A stretch of 5,888 nt of DNA from Bacillota bacterium. Lineage in GTDB: Bacteria > Bacillota > Dethiobacteria > Dethiobacterales > Dethiobacteraceae. The translations under genes and the position numbers were made by a program. Below, piece after piece: positions 1-5,888 of this stretch (the first letter of the stretch is position 1; each line of letters starts with the position of its first letter). The DNA lies in the NCBI GenBank assembly GCA_012800215.1, contig JAAZJT010000088.1, forward strand, positions 1 through 5,888. Reading direction: 5' to 3'. A model generated the notes under the pieces. That model worked only from the letters and a program-made list of their open reading frames with translations. It was not told the DNA's origin and made no database searches.

Positions 1-481
1 CACTTCTTTCCCCTTCTTTTTGCACCTCAATAAAGCATAAAGGCGGAAAAAGTACACACCACCAGTTCTCACCTTTGCCCTCGCCGAGGTAAATTTGCAG
101 TGCCTGATAAGTTCCGGCGCTGTATACCTGGTCGCCATATAGACGGGTAGGAAATGCCGCTGTACCCAGGGAGGCAGTCACTGGATAGTTATAGCCGGCT
201 GCCAGCACAGTCTGCTCGGCGGCAGCCACTACTTCCGGCAGGATTTCTGCAATTTTTTCCTCAGCCGCTGCGGCATTCTCCGCCTTTTGCAGGTAGGGGT
301 CTAAAATAGCTAAAACAGTATTGCGCACCTCATATTTTAAAGCTTGATCTGCCGGGTTATTACTGTGGGCGCGTACATGCAGCCTTAACAAATTATGCTG
401 TGTATGATATGCAGGGCCAGCAGCAAAGCTTAATGGAAGTAAGAGTAAAAATAATAGCAGGCACCATTTAGCCGCTCGCAT
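1..481 (-). CDS. spoIIR: Stage II sporulation protein R (SpoIIR), 3' end cut off by the window edge
   Basis: SpoIIR is made in the forespore, secreted into the space between the two membranes, and triggers the SpoIIGA protease to cleave pro-sigma-E in the mother cell. About 160 codons are visible; the family is roughly 220 residues, so the C-terminal quarter is missing. The N-terminus is a signal peptide: a short basic start (MRAAK), a leucine-rich core (CLLLFLLLLPLSF) and a likely cleavage site near SFAAG. Next come the family hallmarks RLHVRAHSNNPADQALKYEVR at about residues 33-53 (family usually RLHV-A-S-S-DQ-LK--VR) and, near residues 139-150, NWWCVLFPPLCF, which is nearly diagnostic. The ATG at 481 was chosen over the in-frame ATG at 487 because the GGGGG ribosome binding site is 8 nt from the former and only 2 nt from the latter. 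The start lies inside the end of sigG (14-nt overlap), so the two are probably translationally coupled and share a sigma-F promoter. Identification is firm. Confidence 0.95.
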   Translation of the reverse strand, partial: MRAAKWCLLLFLLLLPLSFAAGPAYHTQHNLLRLHVRAHSNNPADQALKYEVRNTVLAILDPYLQKAENAAAAEEKIAEILPEVVAAAEQTVLAAGYNYPVTASLGTAAFPTRLYGDQVYSAGTYQALQIYLGEGKGENWWCVLFPPLCFIEVQKEGERS

Positions 482-1274
482 TTGCATTACCCCCTTCATC
501 AGCCAAATGATGGCGGATACGCCGCAGAGCTGCCTTTTCAATACGGGAAACTTGTGCCTGAGAGATACCAATAGCTGCTGCAATTTCAGTTTGCGTCCGG
601 CCCTCAAAAAAACGCGCCTCTAAAATTTGCCTTTCCCGCTCCGACAGGATTTCTAAAGCCTGATGCAGTGTAATATCTTCCACCCATAATTCCGCATTAT
701 TTTTTTGATCACTCACTACATCCATAATATAAATAGGGTCTGTGGAATCGGCAAAAACAGGATCATGTAAAGAAACCGGTTCATTAATGGCCTGATAGGC
801 AAAAATTACTTCTTCAGCCGTCACATCTAACTGCAGAGCAATCTCCTGAATGGTTGGTTCGCGCAAAAGTTTACGTGTTAACTCTTCACGCACCTGCTGC
901 GCTTTTTGCGCCAATAACTTTAAAGAGCGGCTGACACGTACGGCATTATTATCACGCAGGTGGCGTTTTATTTCACCAATAATCATGGGTACAGCGTAGG
1001 TAGAAAAATGTACATTATGCTCCAGTGAAAAATTATCTACAGCTTTCATCAAACCAATGCAGCCTACTTGAAATAAATCATCTAAATTTTCTCCGCGATT
1101 TTTAAAACGCTGCAGGACGCTTAAAACGAGGCGCAAATTGCCGTTGATTAACTCTCGCCGGGCACTTTTATCGCCTGCCTGCATCTGCAAAAAAAGTTCC
1201 TTCATGCGTGCACTGCTGAGAACTGGTAATTTATATGTATTAACACCACTAATATTAACTTTTCTGACCTGCAT
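468..1274 (-). CDS. sigG: RNA polymerase sporulation sigma factor SigG (late forespore)
   Basis: Sigma-G directs late gene expression in the forespore after engulfment. The 268-residue product is close to the 260 residues of the Bacillus protein. The N-terminal stretch KVNISGVNTYKLPVL (5-19) is characteristic of SigG and is absent from SigF. Region 2 follows: NGNLRLVLSVLQRF (44-57), DDLFQVGCIGLMKAVDNF (65-82, core binding) and FSTYAVPMIIGEIKRHLRDN (90-109, -10 recognition). Region 3 is about 112-175, and region 4.2 holds the helix-turn-helix TQTEIAAAIGISQAQVSRIE (227-246). Asn44 corresponds to the Asn45 that, from memory of Bacillus work, separates SigG from SigF in anti-sigma recognition. 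The ATG at 1274 has a strong AAGGGGGA site 6 nt upstream. A sigma-F promoter lies just upstream, and spoIIR overlaps the 3' end. The placement is unusual, because sigG is normally downstream of spoIIGA-sigE; whether a second copy exists elsewhere cannot be told here. Confidence 0.96.
   Translation of the reverse strand: MQVRKVNISGVNTYKLPVLSSARMKELFLQMQAGDKSARRELINGNLRLVLSVLQRFKNRGENLDDLFQVGCIGLMKAVDNFSLEHNVHFSTYAVPMIIGEIKRHLRDNNAVRVSRSLKLLAQKAQQVREELTRKLLREPTIQEIALQLDVTAEEVIFAYQAINEPVSLHDPVFADSTDPIYIMDVVSDQKNNAELWVEDITLHQALEILSERERQILEARFFEGRTQTEIAAAIGISQAQVSRIEKAALRRIRHHLADEGGNANASG
490..494 (-). promoter_or_regulatory. Ribosome binding site of spoIIR, inside sigG
   Basis: On the minus strand the sequence AAGGGGGTAATGCAAATG precedes spoIIR. 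The GGGGG core is 8 nt from the ATG at 481 and 2 nt from the ATG at 487, which decides the start in favour of 481. It lies within the last codons of sigG, so ribosomes finishing sigG would pass directly over it. Confidence 0.7.
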
Positions 1275-1304
1275 TTTCTTTCCCCCTTAGACCTTCCTGC
1301 TCTC

Positions 1305-1334
1305 TAGTATTGCCATAATTTTCAGGCAGTAAAC
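1305..1334 (-). promoter_or_regulatory. Predicted sigma-F promoter of the sigG-spoIIR operon
   Basis: On the minus strand GTTTA (1334-1330), a spacer of exactly 15 nt and GGCAATACTA (1314-1305) match every position of the Bacillus sigma-F consensus GYWTA-N15-GGNRANANTW. The expected transcription start is about 1295-1300, roughly 25 nt before the sigG ATG and just upstream of its ribosome binding site. Sigma-F control is known for both sigG and spoIIR in Bacillus, which supports the call. Promoter activity itself is inferred. Confidence 0.8.
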
Positions 1335-1454
1335 ATAAAAGATGGCTAATTCACCAGTATTTGCCTCAAAAAACATTTTGTTCTAGGTTGCATGTGATAT
1401 TTCAGCAGGATTTGGGGAAAGCAAAGGAGAAATGATATAACTACCATAGAAAAA

Positions 1455-1480
1455 TATTATAAAACAGCTGTGCATACAGC
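1455..1480 (+). promoter_or_regulatory. Possible nikR promoter/operator: -10-like box followed by a short dyad
   Basis: TATTAT at 1455-1460 resembles a -10 box, but no good -35 box sits 16-18 nt upstream. Seven bases further on is a perfect 5-bp inverted repeat, GCTGT-GCAT-ACAGC (1467-1480), where a bound repressor could block initiation. It does not match the GTATGA-N16-TCATAC operator of E. coli NikR, so autoregulation is only a guess. The rest of the 234-bp region between sigG and nikR shows nothing else I can support besides the sigma-F promoter. Confidence 0.25.
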
Positions 1481-1496
1481 CTGCAGACATTGGCTT

Positions 1497-1501
1497 GGAG
1501 G
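1497..1501 (+). promoter_or_regulatory. Ribosome binding site that fixes the nikR start
   Basis: GGAGG lies 7 nt before the ATG at 1509. An upstream in-frame GTG at 1470 would add 13 residues that have no NikR similarity and no comparable ribosome binding site, so 1509 is preferred. Confidence 0.8.
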
Positions 1502-1508
1502 TATAATA

Positions 1509-1931
1509 ATGAGCAGCAAACTATTACGCTTTGGTATCTCCATGAGTGAAGATTTGCTAACTATGTTTGATCAAAAAATAGTAGCACGTGGTTATGCCAA
1601 CCGTTCAGAGGCCATTCGTGATTTAATCCGTAACCGCTTGGTTGAACTGGAATGGGAGGATGAAAATCAGGAAGTGGCAGGCACCATTACTTTAGTTTAT
1701 GACCATCATGTACGCGGCCTCAACCGGCAGCTGACAGATATACAGCATGATTACCATCAAATCATTCTCTCCACTACCCATGTCCACCTGGATCATCATA
1801 ATTGCCTGGAAGTGCTGGTAATTAAAGGCCTGGCTGGGGAGGCACGCGAAGTGGCAGAGAAATTAATCGGACTAAAAGGAGTAAAGCACGGACAGCTCAC
1901 CATTACCTCCACAGGGGAGCAGCTAAACTAA
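1509..1931 (+). CDS. nikR: Nickel-responsive transcriptional regulator NikR
   Basis: NikR is a cytoplasmic tetrameric repressor; nickel binding lets it hold DNA and shut down nickel uptake genes. The 140-residue product has the usual family length. Residues 1-45 form the ribbon-helix-helix DNA-binding domain: the strand KLLRFGISM (4-12), the first helix (about 13-28) and [14 protein letters not shown] (31-44). The C-terminal ACT-like domain (about 55-135) contains QHDYH (79-83), [11 protein letters not shown] (91-101) and VIKG (104-107). His80, His91, His93 and Cys99 align with the four E. coli nickel ligands His76, His87, His89 and Cys95, so the high-affinity site is complete. It is the only plus-strand gene here, divergent from sigG and convergent with prmC, with its own terminator. 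No nickel transporter, hydrogenase or urease gene is visible, so its targets are unknown. Identification rests on the complete metal site and domain order; control by nickel is inferred from the family. Confidence 0.95.
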   Translation: MSSKLLRFGISMSEDLLTMFDQKIVARGYANRSEAIRDLIRNRLVELEWEDENQEVAGTITLVYDHHVRGLNRQLTDIQHDYHQIILSTTHVHLDHHNCLEVLVIKGLAGEAREVAEKLIGLKGVKHGQLTITSTGEQLN

Positions 1932-1953
1932 GTACCGTCCTATATATAAATAG

Positions 1954-1980
1954 AAAAAAAGCGCAGCAAGCGCTTTTTTT
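1954..1980. terminator. Bidirectional rho-independent terminator between nikR and prmC
   Basis: Seven A, GCGC, a 5-base loop (AGCAA), GCGC and seven T form an 11-bp hairpin flanked by an A-tract and a T-tract. It works on paper in both directions, ending nikR (stop 23 nt before) and the DUF1385-prfA-prmC operon (stop directly on the other side). Confidence 0.9.
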
Positions 1981-1981
1981 A

Positions 1982-2827
1982 TTAGAGTTTAGCCAGTACT
2001 ACACGGGGGATACCGGCCAAATCGGGTATTTGTTTTATTTTTTGGTAGCCTGCCTCGCGGCAGAGAGTGCTGACTGCCGCTGCCTGACCCTGCCCCACTT
2101 CCAGGGCAAGAAGCTGCGGTGGTGCTGCCAGCTGCTTTAATTCTGCCGACAGCCGGCGGTAAAAGGTTAAGCCGTCAGGACCACCATCTAAAGCCACCCG
2201 CGGCTCGTAATTTTTAACGCTTTTATCCAGCATTAAATATTCGGCCGCTGAGATGTAAGGGGGATTACTGATCACAGCCGTAAACTTTTGCCCGCGCACA
2301 GGCGCATAAAGGTCACCTGCCAAAAAGCTTAAACGTTCGGCTACCTGTAGACGCTCGGAATTAAATGCTGCCACTGCCAGTGCGGCAGGGGAAATGTCCA
2401 CAGCAGTAATTCTTGCGTAGGGTAACAGCGTGGCAAGAGAAATGGCAATGGCGCCGCTGCCAACACCCACTTCCAACAATTTTACATTGTGCCAGCCCTG
2501 CAGTTCCTGTACTACCGCCTCCACCAATATTTCTGTTTCCGGCCGTGGAATCAGAACCGCTGGCGTAACGACAAAAGGCAGCCCCATAAATTCCCGTTCA
2601 CCACAGAGATAAGCAAACGGTTCACCTTGCGCCCTACGCTCCACCCACTGCTGAAAAAGTACATAAGTTTCGCTTTCTATTATTTCCTCATCATGAGCAT
2701 ATAACCACGCGCGTGTTTTTTTTAAAACAGCACTGAGTAGGATTTCGGCCTCCCGCCGCGCAGCAGTTATGCCGGCTCCCTGAAGCTGCAAAGAAGCCCT
2801 CTGCAGGGCTTCTTTAACTTTAATCAT
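1982..2827 (-). CDS. prmC: Peptide chain release factor N5-glutamine methyltransferase
   Basis: PrmC transfers a methyl group from S-adenosylmethionine to the glutamine of the GGQ loop of RF1 and RF2, which raises termination efficiency. The 281-residue length is typical. The helical N-terminal substrate-binding domain spans about 1-85, followed by the linker motif PRPETE (94-99). The Rossmann methyltransferase domain has motif [15 protein letters not shown] (117-130), the acidic motif II end AVDIS (142-146) and the catalytic SNPPYI (187-192), which grips the substrate glutamine. Glu119 stands where many homologues have Asp in the D-x-G-T-G-S-G motif, a conservative change. The ATG overlaps the prfA stop by 4 nt (ATGA), and AAGGTGGAG lies just upstream inside prfA, so coupled translation with its own substrate is expected. 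An 11-bp perfect hairpin covers codons 5-13. Identification is firm. Confidence 0.96.
   Translation of the reverse strand: MIKVKEALQRASLQLQGAGITAARREAEILLSAVLKKTRAWLYAHDEEIIESETYVLFQQWVERRAQGEPFAYLCGEREFMGLPFVVTPAVLIPRPETEILVEAVVQELQGWHNVKLLEVGVGSGAIAISLATLLPYARITAVDISPAALAVAAFNSERLQVAERLSFLAGDLYAPVRGQKFTAVISNPPYISAAEYLMLDKSVKNYEPRVALDGGPDGLTFYRRLSAELKQLAAPPQLLALEVGQGQAAAVSTLCREAGYQKIKQIPDLAGIPRVVLAKL
2790..2815 (-). repeat. Perfect 11-bp inverted repeat (mRNA hairpin) in the first codons of prmC
   Basis: Positions 2790-2800 (AAAGAAGCCCT) pair perfectly with 2805-2815 (AGGGCTTCTTT) around a 4-base loop, with 5 G-C pairs. On the prmC mRNA it begins 12 nt after the start of the ATG and would leave the ribosome binding site free. 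Only three U follow on the prmC strand, so it is not a good terminator there. It is presumably a translational or RNA-stability element, or coincidence of the codons for KEALQRASL. Confidence 0.5.
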
Positions 2828-3894
2828 TGCTCCACCTTCTTCAGCAGCTCAGCCTGTTCATTTGTAATTAAAGCATCCACCATTTCATCCAACTCACCAT
2901 CTAAAAATTGTTCTAATTTATAAAGGGTGAGGCCTATACGATGATCAGTGACGCGTCCCTGGGGGAAATTATAAGTGCGAATCCTTTCACTGCGGTCGCC
3001 ACTGCCCACTTGCGATTTACGCGCCTGCGCCAATTCGGCCTGTTGTTCCTCCTGTGCTTTTTCATACAGACGCGCCCGCAGTACTCGCATTGCTTTTTCT
3101 TTGTTTTTTAATTGTGACTTTTCATCCTGGCAGGAAACCACAATACCGGAAGGGAGATGGGTGATCCGTACTGCAGACTGCGTAGTATTAACGCTTTGCC
3201 CGCCGGGACCGGAAGAACAGAAAACATCTATCCGCAAGTCATTTGCGTCAATTTCCACTTCCACATCTTCTGCCTCCGGCAAAACAGCCACTGTGGCAGC
3301 AGAGGTATGAATCCTCCCGCCAGACTCAGTGGTGGGCACCCGCTGTACACGATGTACACCGCTTTCAAATTTAAGGCGGCTGTATGCACCTGTGCCTTCA
3401 ATGGCAAAAATCACTTCTTTAAAGCCGCCGATATCAGTGGCATTATCTGAGATAATTTCTGCCTTCCAGCCTTGACGCTCTGCATAGCGCGTATACATCC
3501 GCAAGAGATCTGCTGCAAAAAGTGCTGCTTCTTCGCCGCCTGTACCGGCTCGGATTTCTACAATAACATCCTTCTCATCATTGGGATCACGCGGCAAAAG
3601 CAAAACTTTTAGTCTTTCCGTTAAATCCTCAATTTTTTCTGTATTCTCTGCTATCTCTTCCTTAAGAAAGCTATTCATTTCTTCATCTGTACTTTCCGCA
3701 AGCAGTTCCTTGGCTTCCTCTAAATCTGCCGACACCTGTTTATACTGACGAAAAACTGTAACAATATCAGTTAAATGAGCATGTTCTTTAGTCAGTTTCC
3801 GCCACTCGTCCTGCCGGGCAATTACAGCAGGATCACTAATTTGCTGTTCCAACTCCAGATAATGGTCTTCAATGCTTTGCAGTTTTTCAATCAC
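2824..3894 (-). CDS. prfA: Peptide chain release factor 1 (RF1)
   Basis: RF1 reads UAA and UAG stop codons in the ribosomal A site and triggers peptide release. The 356-residue length is standard. The N-terminal coiled-coil domain 1 spans about 1-100, with family landmark [18 protein letters not shown] (113-130). The codon-recognition segment [20 protein letters not shown] (185-204) carries the P-x-T anticodon tripeptide as PTT (187-189), the RF1 form rather than the SPF of RF2. The catalytic loop [20 protein letters not shown] (227-246) has GGQ at 231-233, the target of PrmC. There is no in-frame +1 frameshift site, as expected for RF1. The start is GTG at 3894, overlapping the DUF1385 stop by 4 nt (GTGA); the beginning [12 protein letters not shown] fits the family. 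It is the middle gene of DUF1385-prfA-prmC. Confidence 0.97.
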   Translation of the reverse strand: MIEKLQSIEDHYLELEQQISDPAVIARQDEWRKLTKEHAHLTDIVTVFRQYKQVSADLEEAKELLAESTDEEMNSFLKEEIAENTEKIEDLTERLKVLLLPRDPNDEKDVIVEIRAGTGGEEAALFAADLLRMYTRYAERQGWKAEIISDNATDIGGFKEVIFAIEGTGAYSRLKFESGVHRVQRVPTTESGGRIHTSAATVAVLPEAEDVEVEIDANDLRIDVFCSSGPGGQSVNTTQSAVRITHLPSGIVVSCQDEKSQLKNKEKAMRVLRARLYEKAQEEQQAELAQARKSQVGSGDRSERIRTYNFPQGRVTDHRIGLTLYKLEQFLDGELDEMVDALITNEQAELLKKVEQ

Positions 3895-4775
3895 TCTTCT
3901 AACACCTCGCGCTTCTCAACACCTGCTAATACTGCCTGAATGGCACAAATAGCCACTTCTAATTGCTGGTCATCCGGCTCACGGGTAGTAAGCCGCTGCA
4001 GCCACAACCCCGGATAAGTCAAATAACGAAAGAAACTAAATCGACCTGCCAGCTGTATCAATTCATAAGCTATACCGGCCACCAGCGGCAGTAAAACCAA
4101 GCGTAAAATCAGCCTTTGCCAAAGGTTCGGCCAGGCAAAAAGTGAAAACAATAATACACTGATGGTCATGACCAATAATAAAAAGCTGGTACCACAGCGG
4201 GGGTGAAGCGTTGAATATTTGCGCGCATTGGCTAATGTTAACGATTCTCCTGCTTCAAAGCAAGCAATGGATTTATGCTCAGCTCCATGATATGCAAACA
4301 CCCGCTGAATATCTTTAAGTTGTGCCACACCAATCATGTAAGCCAAAAAAATAAATAGCCGAATTAGTCCTTCCACTAAATTCAGCACTATGGGACGAGA
4401 AGAAATTCTATCAGCTAAAAAATTGGTAACAATGGTAGGTAAAAAGAAAAATAACGCCACACCCAACAACAGGGCAAAGCCTACCGTCACTGTCAGCTGC
4501 CAGGTTGTTAATTCTTCCTCTTCCTCCACGGCTGCCGCATTGGCAGAAATGGTTAAAGCCCGCACACCCACCACCAATGATTCCACCAATGCTACTGCAC
4601 CGCGAAGCAGCGGCATCTTGAGCAAGGGGAACTTTTCCCCCGCGGTGGTGAGTGTTTCCTGATGCAGTGCAATTTGCATATCTGGTTTTCTCACAGCAAT
4701 GGCCAGCTGCTCCTGATGGCGCATCATTACACCTTCAATAACTGCCTGGCCGCCAATTCTGGGAGTAGCAGACAT
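3891..4775 (-). CDS. DUF1385 family integral membrane protein (YqhQ-like)
   Basis: The biochemical function of this family is not established. The 294-residue product opens with the family signature [14 protein letters not shown] (6-19). Hydrophobic segments at about 94-117, 132-153, 198-216 and 222-242 suggest four membrane helices. Between them lie the conserved [13 protein letters not shown] (162-174) and [10 protein letters not shown] (189-198), whose His, Glu and Cys residues look like a metal or active site, though this is inference. The ATG at 4775 was chosen because GGGGGGA is 8 nt upstream and the family signature starts at once. A longer in-frame start at 4820 has no ribosome binding site and lies in the loop of a terminator hairpin. 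The gene overlaps prfA by 4 nt. Its linkage to rpmE, prfA and prmC is common in Firmicutes but does not by itself reveal the role. Confidence 0.9.
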   Translation of the reverse strand: MSATPRIGGQAVIEGVMMRHQEQLAIAVRKPDMQIALHQETLTTAGEKFPLLKMPLLRGAVALVESLVVGVRALTISANAAAVEEEEELTTWQLTVTVGFALLLGVALFFFLPTIVTNFLADRISSRPIVLNLVEGLIRLFIFLAYMIGVAQLKDIQRVFAYHGAEHKSIACFEAGESLTLANARKYSTLHPRCGTSFLLLVMTISVLLFSLFAWPNLWQRLILRLVLLPLVAGIAYELIQLAGRFSFFRYLTYPGLWLQRLTTREPDDQQLEVAICAIQAVLAGVEKREVLEE

Positions 4776-4783
4776 CCTTTTAT

Positions 4784-4789
4784 CCCCCC
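4784..4789 (-). promoter_or_regulatory. Ribosome binding site that fixes the DUF1385 start
   Basis: GGGGGG on the minus strand sits 8 nt before the ATG at 4775. The alternative ATG at 4820 has nothing comparable, so this site decides the start. Confidence 0.7.
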
Positions 4790-4801
4790 AAACTTTCAAG
4801 T

Positions 4802-4828
4802 AAAAAAGAGCAGCGTCCATACGCTGCT
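4802..4828 (-). terminator. Rho-independent terminator after rpmE, or attenuator before DUF1385
   Basis: On the minus strand AGCAGCG, a 6-base loop and CGCTGCT form a perfect 7-bp, GC-rich stem (4828-4809), followed by C and six T (4808-4802). It lies 35 nt after the rpmE stop and 13 nt before the DUF1385 ribosome binding site, so it either ends the rpmE transcript or partly limits read-through into DUF1385-prfA-prmC. Confidence 0.8.
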
Positions 4829-4863
4829 GTTTGGCACATTACGAATTTCAATTAGCCTGTTTA

Positions 4864-5064
4864 CTATTCTATTCCATACTTACGCTTAAAGCGCTCCACC
4901 CGTCCACCGGTATCAACAAATTTTTGCTTACCTGTAAAGAAAGGATGACAATTGGAACAGATATCCACTTTAAGGTCTTTTTTAGTTGAACCAGTTTCAA
5001 ATGAATTACCGCAAGCACAAGTTATGGTTGTTTTTTGATATTGGGGATGAATTTTAGCTTTCAC
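4864..5064 (-). CDS. rpmE: 50S ribosomal protein L31, zinc-binding type
   Basis: L31 is a small protein of the large ribosomal subunit that bridges towards the 30S head. The 66-residue product begins MKAKIHPQY, as in the family. Four cysteines, Cys16 and Cys18 (CAC) and Cys36 and Cys39 (CSNC), form the zinc site of the so-called C+ type. In Bacillus this form is replaced by a cysteine-free paralogue under zinc starvation. The conserved [10 protein letters not shown] (38-47) and the basic tail [10 protein letters not shown] (55-64) complete the family pattern. The start is GTG at 5064, with AAGAGGTGA 6 nt upstream. A plausible sigma-A promoter precedes it and a terminator follows, so it can be transcribed alone. 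No zinc-repressor box was recognised upstream. Confidence 0.97.
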   Translation of the reverse strand: MKAKIHPQYQKTTITCACGNSFETGSTKKDLKVDICSNCHPFFTGKQKFVDTGGRVERFKRKYGIE

Positions 5065-5105
5065 TGTGGGTCACCTCTTTCCACCATAAAAATACCACGT
5101 CTATA

Positions 5106-5134
5106 ATCTTAACATAAGGTGACCGCCAGTGCAA
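5106..5134 (-). promoter_or_regulatory. Candidate sigma-A promoter of rpmE
   Basis: On the minus strand TTGCAC (5134-5129), a 17-nt spacer and TAAGAT (5111-5106) approximate TTGACA-N17-TATAAT. The boxes match only in part (3 of 6 and 4 of 6), but position is right, in the 97-bp gap between the peptidase gene and rpmE and about 30 nt upstream of the ribosome binding site. Confidence 0.45.
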
Positions 5135-5161
5135 GATTTTTGCAGAAAAGTTTACTTTTTT

Positions 5162-5888
5162 TTAGCGAGACGGCAAATAGTGAAGAGGATTCTGGTGTTT
5201 GCCATTCCCTATTATCTCCAGATGAAGATGGGGGCCAGTGGCATTCCCTGTCTCGCCAATGGCTGCAATTTGCTGGCCACGCTGCACATTTTGCCCTTCC
5301 TTTACATAAAGCTTGGAACAATGTCCGTAAACGGAGACCCAGCCATTTTGATGATCTATTCTTACCATATAGCCGTAACTTGGGCGCCAGCCGGCATCCG
5401 TTACTACTCCACCGGCAATAGCCATAATGGGTGTACCCGTATTGGCGGCAATATCCAAGCCATAGTGGAATCTGCCCCAACGGGGCCCGAAACCTGAAGA
5501 AATATAGCCTTGGCAAGGCCAAATGAAACCAACATTATTTACTGCACGTTTAGGAGCGCGGGACGCAATTACCCGCTGCGAGGTATTTACTGCCGGCATT
5601 ACTGCACCCGGAATGGTTAGCTCTATGCCAGGCTCCAGCTTTTTGGGATCTTCAATGTTATTTGCCGCTAAGATCTCCTCCACATCGGCTTGGTAGCGTT
5701 TGGCTAATTGCCAAACAGTTTCGCCACGCTGCAGTCTGTGAATAACGGGTGCAACATAATCAGCGGCAGCTTCCTCATCGCTGACCAGCGTCAGGATTTG
5801 GCCGGTATAAATAAAGTTAGGATTCTGCATGTTATTTACCTGCATTAAAAGCTGGACACTTGTACCATACTTTTTAGCAATGGCGGTA
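5162..5888 (-). CDS. LysM-containing M23 family metallopeptidase, 5' end cut off by the window edge
   Basis: This is an exported zinc peptidase of the LytM/M23 type, expected to cleave peptide cross-bridges in peptidoglycan. The frame is open to the edge, and the 241 visible residues are numbered from there. Residues 1-35 are most of a LysM domain (IAKKYGTSVQLL, then NPNFIYTGQILTLV). A second LysM spans about 49-93 (IHRLQRGETVWQLAKRYQAD, ending LEPGIELTIPG). After a basic linker, the M23 domain runs from about 121 to 238. Its zinc ligands are complete: His141 and Asp145 in HYGLD, and His222 in HLHLE (220-224), with catalytic His189 in YGHCS, so it should be active. The ATG at 5845 is not the true start, because it lies inside the first LysM and has no ribosome binding site. 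Any signal peptide lies outside the window. A role in growth or in spore cortex or engulfment cannot be decided. Confidence 0.92.
   Translation of the reverse strand, partial: TAIAKKYGTSVQLLMQVNNMQNPNFIYTGQILTLVSDEEAAADYVAPVIHRLQRGETVWQLAKRYQADVEEILAANNIEDPKKLEPGIELTIPGAVMPAVNTSQRVIASRAPKRAVNNVGFIWPCQGYISSGFGPRWGRFHYGLDIAANTGTPIMAIAGGVVTDAGWRPSYGYMVRIDHQNGWVSVYGHCSKLYVKEGQNVQRGQQIAAIGETGNATGPHLHLEIIGNGKHQNPLHYLPSR

Noticed and set aside
1470..1508. Longer nikR start at the GTG at 1470
   Set aside because: It adds 13 residues with no family similarity, lacks a ribosome binding site, and runs through the dyad; the ATG at 1509 has GGAGG at 7 nt.
1335..1508. Classical NikR operator (GTATGA-N16-TCATAC) in the divergent region
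   Set aside because: Neither half-site is present on either strand in this region.
3344..3361. Two TGTACA palindromes close together in prfA
   Set aside because: They are explained by the conserved codons of the RF1 segment GVHRVQRV and have no regulatory placement.
2430..3450. Several plus-strand open frames opposite prmC and prfA
   Set aside because: They lie antisense to clear, full-length genes, show no recognisable domains, and lack convincing ribosome binding sites.
4626..4640. GGGGAA-CTT-TTCCCC inverted repeat inside DUF1385
   Set aside because: Short stem inside coding sequence (GEKFP codons), no T-tract and no gene boundary; probably incidental.
4776..4820. Longer DUF1385 start at the ATG at 4820
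   Set aside because: The ATG lies in the loop of the rpmE terminator, has no ribosome binding site, and adds 15 residues before the family signature.
4390..4889. Plus-strand open frames opposite DUF1385 and the rpmE end
   Set aside because: Low-complexity translations in the shadow of real genes; one runs straight through the terminator hairpin.
5146..5159. AAAAGT-TT-ACTTTT dyad after the M23 stop as a terminator
   Set aside because: The stem is only 6 bp and nearly all A-T, with no T-tract on the minus strand, so termination is unlikely.
5109..5522. Open frames on both strands overlapping the M23 peptidase gene
   Set aside because: They are out-of-frame shadows of a gene with complete catalytic motifs.

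Overview
The window comes from the chromosome of an endospore-forming, Gram-positive bacterium, most likely a member of the Clostridia or a related anaerobic Firmicutes lineage. The evidence is a forespore sigma factor (sigG), the sporulation signalling protein SpoIIR, strong AGGGGG/GGAGG-type ribosome binding sites, and the gene order rpmE - DUF1385 - prfA - prmC, a familiar Firmicutes housekeeping block that in Bacillus also leads towards spoIIR. The genus cannot be named from this piece alone.

Layout, reading the minus strand from the right edge. (1) A LysM/M23 cell-wall peptidase, 5162-5888, is cut at its N-terminus by the window edge. (2) rpmE (zinc-type ribosomal protein L31, GTG start) follows a plausible sigma-A promoter and ends in a rho-independent terminator. 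(3) DUF1385 membrane protein, prfA (RF1) and prmC (RF1/RF2 methyltransferase) form a tight operon with two 4-base stop/start overlaps. (4) A bidirectional terminator separates prmC from nikR, the only plus-strand gene, which encodes a nickel-responsive repressor with all four nickel ligands. (5) A 234-bp divergent intergenic region holds a textbook sigma-F promoter facing left. (6) sigG and spoIIR follow as overlapping cistrons; spoIIR runs off the left edge after about 160 residues.

Functionally there are three themes. Translation termination: PrmC methylates the GGQ glutamine of the release factor made by the gene just upstream. Sporulation: sigma-F would co-express the late forespore sigma factor (SigG) and the signal that activates sigma-E in the mother cell (SpoIIR). 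Metal sensing: NikR sits between them without any visible nickel gene.

The gene families are all known. The most notable points are the sigma-F-driven sigG-spoIIR unit (sigG is usually next to spoIIGA-sigE), an 11-bp perfect hairpin in the first codons of prmC, a terminator between rpmE and DUF1385 that leaves almost no room for a promoter, and the orphan nikR. I found no tRNA, rRNA, CRISPR array, insertion sequence or attachment site.
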